From Rhodamnia argentea (lineage: Eukaryota; Streptophyta; Magnoliopsida; Myrtales; Myrtaceae), in contig NC_063155.1 in the NCBI RefSeq assembly GCF_020921035.1, positions 21,755,294-21,819,293 of the forward strand: a stretch of DNA of 64,000 nt. Reading direction: 5' to 3'. Shown piece by piece: positions 32,630-42,843 of the stretch (position 1 is the stretch's first letter; each line of letters begins with the position of its first letter). The notes below the pieces were generated by a model that ran no database searches, had not been told where the DNA came from, and was given only the letters and a program-made list of their open reading frames with translations. A program made the position numbers and the translations under genes.

Positions 32630-35600
32630 ATGGGCGTTGCTGGTTCGATCATGGAGGCAAGAACTGTCTGCTCTCCACGTATCAGACCTTCTCCTCGGGC
32701 GGCTTCGGGTCGCCCCCAGCTTCTCTCAGCCTCCAGCAATGCTCTGTTTTCTGGTGTATCTCTTGTCTCCACGCTCCATTTGAGGACATTTTCACCGACT
32801 ACTTGTTGGGCCAAGGAAAAATCCGACCAGGTAGCTGAGGATTTCCTTAACTTCGCTTGAAGGGTTCCCTGTAACAAGTTGACAATTTTTCATGAACGAG
32901 AGATAATTTTTCAGCTGAATGACGGTATTGGGGGCAAGACGTATATGTACCGTTGGGATTTCTTGATGATGAAGCAAGCACGGATTTAAAGCGCTTTCTC
33001 GAGTGAATTTAGAGTATATGCATGTGTCTTATGCTGGAAAGATGTGACCTTGCCGAAAGAGATCATGTTCAAGGACTTAGGATCTTGAGTTTTAGCTGTT
33101 ATGGAGCGAACAGCGATTTGGAAAATCCAACGGTATAAGAGAATCATCGTGGTTGACACAATTAAGCGGAAAAAAGACTGTTGCTTGCTGTTTGTATCTG
33201 TCCTAAGCTGCATGATTGAACGCAGGCTTAGCAAGATTAAGACGGCATCTTTATTTCTGTTTTTCCAACCCTTTCTTCTGTTGGAAACTGCTCTTCGCAT
33301 TCTTTCATACCTTGACTAGCTCCCGCTGTTTCAATCGAATGATGAGCTTTTAGAACTTGCTTAAGATTTCTTGGATTGCTTGCTTGCAGGGAAGAGCTGA
33401 CTGGAGTCACGAAAACGAGATACCAATTATACAGGAGTCATTTCAGTTGATGAAAACAATAACAAATTTTGCACTGACTAACTTTCTCCCAATAGGTAAA
33501 GCTCCAGTACTTGCTGGCATCAGTTCATAATGCACCCAGTAGGTTTCTCTAATTTGATTACTTGACTCTTACTGCATTGTCGTGACTTCAGATGCTTGTC
33601 TTGTTATCTTTTGATTAACAAGCAGCATCCTGCAGATCCTATTAGCTTAATTTTGCAGAATACGTGACAAACACTGTAACTAGACGTGTTGAATTTGCAG
33701 CTCTTCTCAGTGGAGTAGCTTTGGGATTTGCAGATCCTACTCTCGGTTGCCTCGCACACAAACATTCATTGACACAATTTGCAACTTCAGGAATATTCTT
33801 TATATCAGGTGAGACTTTGGTCCCATTCACATTGTCTACAGGCTTTTGTTGTCAACAATTATATCTGTTTGAGTTTGCAGGTCTGAAGTTGCAGGACAGG
33901 GAAATAGGAGCTTCCGCACAAGCATGGCCTTTAGGATTATATGGGCTAGTATGACCTCCACTTTTTTTTATGTTTCAACTATATGGTGAAACTTCCTTTC
34001 TCTATTCTATCTCATCGGTTCATGTATGCTTCACTTCTGGCCCAACATTACTTGAACTTAGATCTGAAAGCAAAAGCCTTTTAAGTTGAATATACTTAGG
34101 TTGATTTTTCAATTTGTTTTGTAGATTAAGTCTTTTATTCTCTTCTGACTCTTATTAAATGCAAAAATGACATGTTGGCTTCTGCACTGACGAATGTGAT
34201 GCCCGATTTCTTATGCACTTTTCTTAAAACCTTGAAACGCATGAATAACGTGCACCTGTTTTAGAGATCAGTTTATGTTTTCTATTTTGCTGAGAGTGAA
34301 TCCTCTGAGTTTTGCTTTCTGAAGAGGTCACCCACTAATAGTTCTTAAAAGAGGTTTGTATTGTGTCTATTTGGGTTCTCTGCTTTAAAGGAAATGTGCT
34401 GCCAAAATTTGCTGGGATTGTTTACATCTAATGTTATTTTTCTTTATTCAGGCTTCTATACTGCTGATCAGTCCCTTCTTGTCCAAACTAATCTTGCAAT
34501 TTCAGCTCACACCTCAGGAATTTGTAACAGGCTAGTGGCTCAACGTTAAACATGGTCAATTTTGTCTTCTTTTCTCTGCAAAAGTTACTTCTCTAATTTG
34601 AAAGTTGTTGGAACAGGGTTAGCCATTTTTACTTGTATGCCAACAACTCTATCTAGTGGAGTTGCTCTAACTCAGGTATGTTCTTTCTATGATTTTATAA
34701 ATTGGTTCTGCATCTTTGCTACAATGTTTCTCAAGAATCTTTTTGCTTCTGTCTCTCTCTCTCTCTCTCTCTGGGTTTGGGTAGAGGTTCCTCGAATTTT
34801 CATTATTTGACTTAATAAATTGCATAATTGCAGCTTGCTGGTGGAAATTCTACTCTGGCACTTGTATTGACTGTAATGTCTAATTTATTGGGCACTGTTG
34901 CTGTAAGTCTTGAGTTCCTAAGCTATTTTTGCCTTCCTTGCTTCCTTTAGGAAATATAAACAGTGGACATAAACAGCAGCATCATGGCTTGAGCAGGTTG
35001 ATTGTCTGTTTGTCATCCTATTGTTGGACCTGATGTCTTTTGGGGATTTGCTGCATAAATGCTGCTATCATTCTCTTTGGAACCAAGGCTGAAAAAAACC
35101 TAATACATATGCTTTTGCATTATTCTTATTGTTTATGTTATTTTAATTAGCCTTTAAACTCTCATCTTTCCACTATTCACAGTATTAAAAGTTATGCAAG
35201 CGTACTAATACTCATGAGCTTCCATCTTTCTCTCATCAATACTGTGCATTTTCTCATCTGAACCTATTGACAAGTTATATTTCAGTGGCAGGCTCAGTTT
35301 TATTTAAATGAATAAGCTAGATCAAGCTTTGTTGATAAACAATCTATATAACTTGTTTGTGAATAAAATTGCACGTAGAGATTCTGCAAGAAGCGACTGG
35401 GCTGCATGCCTTCTGAACCTGCCACGGTGCTTCGCAATTCTTATGTGCCAAGTCTTATCAAAATACAGAAGTATTTTTCATGAAGCCGGCTTGGACTCTG
35501 TTTTTCATTATTCAAGGAATACAATCCTATGCTTATCAGTTCTCATCTTCTAGGTGCCATTTTGGGTATCAAAGTTCTTTGCCGATGGTTTTGGTGTATC

Positions 35601-38600
35601 CATCCCTACGGAGAAGCTTTTTTGGAGCCTTATGTATACACTTCTTGCCCCTTTGGTTTTGGGAAAGGTTCATTTCCTATCTGAAAGATTTCAGTCCCCA
35701 ACTTTGTGGATTAGTTACTGCTATCAGCCTTGTGAAATTAAATGCCTTTTGACTAAAACTATGTAAAAACCTGGACATGGTGTCTCACCGAAATTGCTGA
35801 CATTTATCTGCCACACTCCAGTAGATTCTCAGGTCTAAAGTCTTGATTTGAAATAGGTGTCCTGTGTTGAGATGCTGAGCAAGTGAGAATTGTTAAATTT
35901 ATTTCCAGTATACAGATAAAATTAATAGAATAAGACAGAGCAGTCGACTTTGATCATTATCTTCACAATCTGTAACTACAAGTTTCACGCAGTGAGACAA
36001 TTCAAATAGAATGTACAATCTAACTGTCGGCTTACTCTATCCCCTAATTTCCTATTATACTGCTTCTCTAGTTTTGGTTCTCAAGAACTCCATCAAATTT
36101 TTTTCTGTTGGATGCTTGTTATCCATGAAATCAGTTCAATCGTCAGTTACTTTTCTAGAGCAGATTGTTGTATGCTGCTGACCAGTTCACTTAGCTTTTA
36201 TATAAAATGAAATTCGTTCTAAAAGAAGTTGTGGTGGTGTCTCGTGGTGCTTCAAACTCTAAGGAATACAAACAACCTGGTGGACAGAACTTAGGTCTTG
36301 GTCTCATGAAGGTAATTTAAGTTAGGAACTTTCAAGGATCTTCTGCTTTTGCTGGATAGACGCATCTCATTTTTCTGAACTTAGGTCATGTCTCTGACAT
36401 AAATTCCTACATAAGAAATGCCTTTCAACTGCATGAATACTTGAACGTGCAGTGTTACCATTTCTGCCAGCTACGTGGACAAGGTATCTGTGCCAGGTAC
36501 ATGGAGTCTAATGTTGCCAAGTATAGTTGTGGTACTTAAGAGCATTTAGAGCTTGTAGAGGATCAAATACAGGATCTAGTGCAATGGCACAGTAGAGTAC
36601 ATATAGGCGATCCCACTGAGTGGAATAAGGCTTCTTGTTTCTTATTGTTCTTATTACGGTTGCAATACTTTTCATACAGCTTTTATTGAACTTCTTTCGG
36701 GGGATTTGCTTCTACTAACTCTCTAGCACAATATGAGATCTTTTCTGCCTCTTCAGGCGTGTGCTTGTGCATCTTCTCTACTTCATAATTTTGATGGGAC
36801 TTTTTATTAACAGGTAGTGCGTTATTCCTTCCGAGGTAAGTTTCTTGACTTCTTCTTACTGTTTGGATCAGGTTTAATCACATGACTGAGCCAAACCCAC
36901 GTCAAATTTTCTCTCGTCAATGCAATAAAGCGCGTGGATAAAGCTAACCTATACTTCAGCTGAATATCTCTAGACTGTGCTTCAATAGCACTGGACATAA
37001 ATTGAAACTGCTGCAACATCCATTCTTGAACTTTACCACCTGTGCCGCTTCTTGTTCCTCTCCAGAGACTATATCATGCATCAGATTTTGTGAAAGATTG
37101 ACCTCCATTGTTCTTTCAGAAATGAAAAATGAATGGCCATTTGTACTTACATTTTGTATGTCCCTGGGTGTCATATATTTCCGTCATCTACTTTCACTAT
37201 GAGACAGCTTATCTCTAGTTTGCAGGTCTGGCAACCTATGCTGATCAGAATAAAAGGGTTCTGACAATGACCTCTACAATCCTTCTAAGCCTTGTGAGCA
37301 TTAGAATCTTTCGATTGCTATTCAGATTATTTCAGCCAAATTTATCTCACTGACTATATAATGTTTTCCTTACTCTCTAAAATGCCAAAAATGCTGAAAC
37401 AGACTGAAAATGAGATGAGTGCTTGCTGCTTACTGATTTATTCGATCTGATGTAATTAGGCTGATAATGTATGCTTCTATCATTTGCGAAGAGAATGTTA
37501 TCTAACTGGTTGTTTTTAAGTGCCTTCTCACGCATAGATATGCGCAAGGAACCAAATCTTCATCTGAAAAGTTACATGACACGATGCATCGAGCTTTTGC
37601 CTGTGAGATGCTCTTGATGGCTTCTTCTTCCTTGTTACTTAAATTAAATTGCTTCTTTCTTGCTTTAGACGCCATGGATGCAAGTGAGTAAATCCAGAGA
37701 ATTGCTCTTAATGGTGAAGCCACTAGTTTTTCTAAAAGCTATTGGGCTAGGAATGTGAGTTCATGGTTCCACCGGAATTTCAGTATTTGGGGTTTTCCTA
37801 AATTTCGATCTTGTTCCAACTGATGTATCCGATAACTTGCAGAGTGGTGCACCTTCTCTTTTTAGGTTTCAACGCCGTCACCTTGAAGATTTTCTCAGCT
37901 GCCTCTGGTTCGAGGATGTCTTCTCTAGTGAACAAAAAGAATGCTCGTGCGCTTATGATAGTTTGTAGTCAGGTGTGTTTGCAATGGTAGAATTCATAGT
38001 GTACTCAAATCATTAATGGATTCTTGTTGTTTTGTATTGGAAGGTGAGTAACGAATTATCATGCCGGTTATTTTTGTTCAATGTGAGGAATAACCATGCT
38101 AAAGCAAAATATATTACAATTTATCTTCATACATTCAGAATTTTGTGAATATCCAGAAAAAAAGAAGAATAATAAGTACTCTCGTCCATTAGCAACATCC
38201 ATTACTCTGTTTCGTCGCCCTCTCGTATTAGCTCTTTTTCTATTTTATCTGTTAATAGGGGATTCTTTCAGTCGTAGGATTACTTTTTGTTGTTCAAACG
38301 GCGCAATTAAGGGAATGAGCTCATGAATCTTCCTAATTTAACAGAAGGCCCTGCTGATTGTAGTAGCAGTGGTAGAGCAGCTGAACGGTGCACTGGGCGA
38401 GCCCGGGCTGCTAGTGCTCCCTTGTGTAGCAGCACACATAACCCAGGTATCTCGGTTCCTCTTTCCTTTTTACAAACCATTATTGGTGATTATGTTTTCA
38501 TTGGCAACCTATCTGTCGTCGGTCGTGTGTTTTGTGGCTGTAGATCATCATCGACTCACTGGTAGTTAACTCTTGGCTTCAAAGAGATCGAGCACATGAG

Positions 38601-38618
38601 AAAGTCAAGACAGCATGA
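32630..38618 (+). CDS. BASS4: plastid sodium/metabolite cotransporter, BASS4-like (14 exons, complete)
   Basis: Exons: 32630-32830, 33390-33495, 33701-33808, 33881-33948, 34452-34530, 34617-34675, 34834-34902, 35554-35667, 36814-36835, 37226-37293, 37669-37754, 37843-37972, 38345-38446, 38544-38618. The sum is 1287 bases, 428 aa, close to the roughly 436-aa Arabidopsis protein, and every junction keeps frame. The first 60-70 residues are Ser/Arg-rich and resemble a chloroplast transit peptide. Then come BASS-family helices with recognisable motifs: LSGVALGFADPTLG, CMPTTLSSGVALTQLAGGN (the conserved ion/substrate-binding region), VSIPTEKL, and EPGLLVLPCVAAHITQ near the C-terminus. Predicted role: Na+-coupled transport of an organic anion across the plastid envelope; BASS4's substrate is, to my knowledge, unsettled. 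The start is the first in-frame ATG (32630); an in-frame ATG at 32651 is an alternative. Intron 5 uses a GC donor, and exon 9 is only 22 bases. Confidence 0.9.
33659..33700 (+). other. alternative in-frame acceptor extension of BASS4 exon 3
   Basis: A second good acceptor (ttttgcag, ending at 33658) lies 42 bases before the acceptor chosen for exon 3. Using it adds 14 residues (EYVTNTVTRRVEFA) between FLPI and ALLSG without breaking frame. Family sequences, as I recall them, have no insertion there, so the downstream site is taken as the main one. Confidence 0.45.
34531..34616 (+). other. GC-AG intron (BASS4 intron 5)
   Basis: Frame continuity from GLASILLISPF...EFVT into GLAIFTCMPTT requires exon 5 to end at 34530 with the intron starting GCTAGT; the acceptor is gaacag at 34616. 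No GT donor restores the frame and family sequence. GC-AG introns are a known minority (about one percent) of U2 introns. Confidence 0.75.
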
Positions 38619-40514
38619 AGTTTGTCTTCTCGGCATTTGCTGGGTATCTGCATCTTCTGCGCCCTTAAAGAATATGGCGCCAATGCTACTGGAGAACGTT
38701 TCATCCTAACAACTTCGGATGGAAATAGCGTGTTCTTCGTAATGCTGAACAGGCTCTTAAGGACGACAGTTTGCAATCTTACATATTCTGCTAGCCAAAT
38801 ATGCTCCTAAAAAGTGGAGCTATGACTCTTATCTTCACCTACATTATATGCTCAAGAAGAGGTCATGTTGCATCTCTTGGCTGCCGCTAATGGCATAGTC
38901 CAGACACAACTTTACCAAAGAGGCTATTAAACTGGCAAGTTTTGATGAATAATTCTTCTCAAGCCCTTGAGCTTCCTCTCTTTTGCCTTTGAAGCCCTTG
39001 AGATTTCTAGCAGGCCAAGATCTAGAGGAGCTGTAGTACGCCCTGAAGTTTCGGGTCGGCGAGACAGTTGACGGATTTCGCTTCGGAAACTAAATACACC
39101 CCGAAGCGATAGGCAGCTGGGACAGACCAAATCATCGAGCACCTTCAATTTTTTCTTAAGGACATGAAAATGCAAGTTGCAGAATTACCACCGTCATCTC
39201 TTCACCAGAGGCTTCAAGCTTGTTCTGGCAGCCGACAGTTTCATTGTGTATTAGTAATTGGCCAGCGATTCGCGAAGAAATAAAAACATTTTCGTCATCG
39301 AATAAAAAATATTTGCGATTTTTGTTCGCTTTTTCAGTAAAAACTATGGTATATTTCCATTGCCTCTAGTAACATAAAGTACTACTTGGAGAGAAACTTG
39401 ACCATCAATAGTCCATTTTTTCTCATCTAAGTGACTTGTTTCTTTAAGCTCCCAAAAACACACGAGATAAATTGATAAATTCCTCGGTATGATCTAATCA
39501 AGATGTGTTTTCTTCATTGAATATAACGGAAAAACAATTTTCTTATTACAGATGAAAGATAAATGTTTCTCTCATCATCTTTGATGCATGACCTTTTGTT
39601 GAACAATTATTGATCACTCGGATACCATGTTTTCGGAAAAGAAAGAAAGAAAGAAAGAAAGAAAGATTCTCTACAATCCATAACCAATTCGTTCTATTTT
39701 CCCATTTTACTGCCATGTAAGTTTCCATTTTAACCAATAGGCATGTATCAGGGGTTGGCACTTTCATGGATGCAGAATAGCCTGTACGGCGCCTAGCGAG
39801 TCGTTTATGTCAGGCCAGCCTTGTTTCTTGTATTGTTCCATAGAACAGTTTGGCGAATAAATTCCTGTATTAGATCATACCATTCTCAGCTTAGCTTGAG
39901 CATTTGTTATATCGAGCGAGAGCATATTACTTTAGGCACCACAATTGGTTTCGGCCTACCATGACTTTATCGGAAGAGCGGCATCAGCTCCCAACCAGTT
40001 TGTACATGGGGGATCAACCCCACCTGCAACGCTCCTAAGGTAATATTCCTTTTATCCTAGAACTTCTGGCACAAACCGCATAGAGACTCCATTTAACTTA
40101 GGTTAATCTCGGCAAGAAGCATACCTACATCAAGATAACCCTTCTTTAAAACACTTTGGTAGTACTCCCAAGTCGATACCAAAATAATGAATCAGAGCAC
40201 GTGGAGCCGTCTCCTTATTGGCAAGTAAAAAGATGGCGGACTAACAGATATTTCGATTAGTTAAAGAAAGAGCCCAATGCAAAAAAAAGGCATGTTGGGT
40301 CTTTGAAACAGTTCGAATCATTTTGATAAAACACCACTCCCACGGACCCAATTGCTTCTTCTCCTCTGCATTGCTCACCCACTATGATGACACCAACAAA
40401 CTCCACTTTAAGGTTATATGAATGTGGGAGGACAAGGGGACACGAGTCTTCCGATCCGCCGCATCGTACATTGTGCGGACGGGGACACGAAACAATCGGT
40501 CTGTGTCACATGCA
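38619..40514. other. 3' flank of BASS4-like gene and spacer
   Basis: Probable 3' UTR, then spacer with no recognised gene. A minus-strand frame at 38927-39175 (82 aa) has no known domain. A tetranucleotide GAAA microsatellite is at about 39638-39666. Confidence 0.4.
39638..39666. repeat. GAAA tetranucleotide microsatellite
   Basis: About six to seven consecutive GAAA units, a likely polymorphic simple repeat. Confidence 0.8.
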
Positions 40515-40976
40515 TGATGAGATAAATTGAAGGTGAGAAACAACAAACACTCATAATTTATTGAAATACTCACGAAGGAGGAGGGGACGAAGATGGCTTT
40601 TCTATACTTCTATATTCACATTGATTCACCCATTTTAAAATGGTTACAAGACTGGCTATTTATAGGCTTGATGCATGACTCTTGATCTACTCTAGTAATA
40701 TGAACATACGCGATTTACATATATAGTATCGTTACATGAACCGACTTTTCATAAATTCACCTATTTATGACTCTACAAAAAAGACTCTTAAATGCAACGT
40801 CCACAATAAATACTAAACTTGGGTCGTGCATCCATCTTGGGAAGTCAATCAGACATGGGCAACCAATCGACAACTCATTCATTGAATCGACAACTTCTAC
40901 ATTTAATTGACAACTCGATAGTGGATCGATAGTCTTGACATTGACAGCATTTATGAATTTGGTTTATTTTCTAACA
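40515..40976 (-). repeat. LTR of non-autonomous copia element (3' LTR)
   Basis: About 460 bases, alignable along its length with 42169-42615. The plus-strand ends read TGATG...CTAACA. It is bordered at 40977 by a sequence that is purine-rich on the minus strand (AAGGAGGAG), the expected polypurine tract. Both copies carry phrases such as 'atggttacaaga' and 'ctatttataggcttgat'. Confidence 0.8.
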
Positions 40977-41194
40977 CTCCTCCTTAAATAAAATTCTCTT
41001 TCTCTTCTCGTAGTTTGCTTTGAAACAAGATTACATTAGCCTATTTCTCTTATCCTCTAGCTGGATATCAGGAAATTTCTCCATTAACTTTTTCTCTAGC
41101 TCAAGCAAATTCACGTTTCTGAGCTGCTCTTCGTTCTTTGATCTCCTCTCATTTCCTGGACATTCTTTATGAGAGTTTGAAGGCTCCTCTACTT

Positions 41195-42139
41195 TCAGTG
41201 GGGCCATCGACAGATATGGATGCCCAAGTCTAGACCGTTCTTCATGAGGGTCATCTCGACGTTGAGCTCCTTTGTTGCATGAGTTATCTGCATGTAAAAG
41301 TGTTGCGATATTTGCTTCGTCGATATCAATTTGCTATTGCCTTCGCTATCATTCTTGTCTTGTGGACGTATGTTGTCACCAACACCCACTTCATTGTGCC
41401 CATTTTCTTCGTCGCAGTTATGGAGTAGCAAAACAATTTTCTTGGGCTTGTTCTGAGCACCCGTCTCCTCGAATGTCAGTCTCATTTGCAGAATCATTTT
41501 GAATATCAAGATCTTCTTGAATAGCATCACGATGATTGTGCTCAGAATCAAAATTTTGTGAACACAAAGGATCAGGAGAAGCTTCACAAAGGCTCTCAAG
41601 ATATTCAAATGAGAACCAATTGTTCCAATCTAGCGATGAATATGCGTTTCCAAGGAAAGCAAAATCAGGACATAATTTAGTACTTTTTCCTTCAACAAGA
41701 ATTTTGGAATTGTCTCTAAACGAGCCTTGCTTCGCTCCTTGAAGCTCATCTTTGCTATGGTGGCTTGAGGCCTCTTTTGGCCTTATCTGGTCCGAGGCTC
41801 TTTTGGCTTGAGGCTCTTTTGCCTTTTGTACTCCTTGGTGTATCTCGTGAAGGATCTCCCATGTCTCCTTTGAAGTGGTGGCCTTCAAAACTTTCTCCAA
41901 CATAGAATCATCTAAGCATTGGTAGATGATTGGCAGAGCATATTCATCTCTTGCCCTTAACTTCTCCGGGGCATTCTTTTGATTTTGATTCAAGGTGGCT
42001 TCATTGTCTGGCTCATCATAGCCAGTGTTGACCATTTCCCATATACCATGGGCGCCAAGCATGACTTTCCCAATTACTAAAATTTTCTTTGGTAAGACGA
42101 GGATACTCAAGAGGAAGCCAAGTATTTGTTGAAGCCATG
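41195..42139 (-). pseudogene. copia-type gag fragment
   Basis: A minus-strand ATG (42139) begins MASTNTWLPLEYPRLTKENF, typical of copia gag N-termini. After a small frame-breaking deletion near 42075 the frame continues (42110-41418) with LGAHGIWEMVNTGYDEPD, IYQCLDDSMLEKVLKA, and TSKETWEILHEIHQG, the conserved gag domain of plant copia elements. The C-terminal 130 residues (Asn/Asp/Glu-rich) do not match gag or zinc-knuckle sequences I know. Further frames to 41195 hold no pol domain. Confidence 0.65.
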
Positions 42140-42168
42140 ATCACAAACCGTAAGTTTTGATACCAATT

Positions 42169-42615
42169 TGATGGGCAAAGGTGAGAAACAAACACTCACA
42201 AAATAACTCACGAAGGAGGCGGGGATAAAAATGTCTTTTCTATGCTTTTCTTTTTACCTTAATTCACTCATATCAAAATGGTTACAAGACATAGCTATTT
42301 ATAGGCTTGATCCATGACTTTTGATCTACTCTAGTAACATGAACAGACGTGATGCACATACATAGTATCGGTACATGAACCAGCTCTTGATAAACTCACC
42401 TAATTATGACTCTACAATAAAGACTCTTAAAAGCAACGCATATAATAAATACTAAACTTAGTTGGTGCATCCGTCTTGATAAGTCGAACGGACATGGGCA
42501 ACCGATCGACAACTCGTTCATTGAATAGACAACTTCTTCATTTAATCCACAACTCAGAAGTTGATCGATAGTCTCGATATCGATGATATTTATGAATTTG
42601 ATTTGTTTTCTAACA
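42169..42615 (-). repeat. LTR of non-autonomous copia element (5' LTR)
   Basis: About 447 bases, partner of 40515-40976. On the minus strand it begins TGTTAGAAAACAAA and ends CCCATCA, and is followed immediately by the primer-binding site. Confidence 0.8.
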
Positions 42616-42843
42616 ATGTTGCCCCTCTAGTGAAAAGATTGAGGGTGGGGACGCTCCCAAATTAGCAACAAAGTTTCATCCAGAAAGAATAACACTTGAT
42701 GGTACTCGCCCCATGAACGGGTCAAGAAAGAAGAAGCCAGCTTCGCCAAAATCCATTACATAGGGTTTTGGCCTTGTTAAAAACGATTGATACGATTTCT
42801 ACAACAGTCTAAGAAGCACAGGATATGTCCGGAAGAGCCCGGC

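Larger units (their letters stand above)
40515..42615 (-). mobile_element. non-autonomous LTR retrotransposon (copia-derived, gag fragment only)
   Basis: About 2.1 kb: two LTRs (40515-40976 and 42169-42615), a primer-binding site on the minus strand directly after the 5' LTR (42149-42166, TGGTATCAAAAC..., like the initiator-Met tRNA site TGGTATCAGAGC), a gag-like frame and a polypurine tract. There is no protease, integrase or reverse transcriptase, and the roughly 1.2-kb interior leaves no room for them. This fits the described class of gag-only terminal-repeat elements that depend on another copia for movement. The LTRs differ by many substitutions and small indels, so the insertion is not recent. 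No perfect 5-bp target duplication was found (left atgca, right atgtt). Confidence 0.75.

Noticed and set aside
35308..35766. Frames around BASS4 exon 8 as independent small genes.
   Set aside because: They are intron 7 sequence and extensions of exon 8; the exon ends at clear splice sites.
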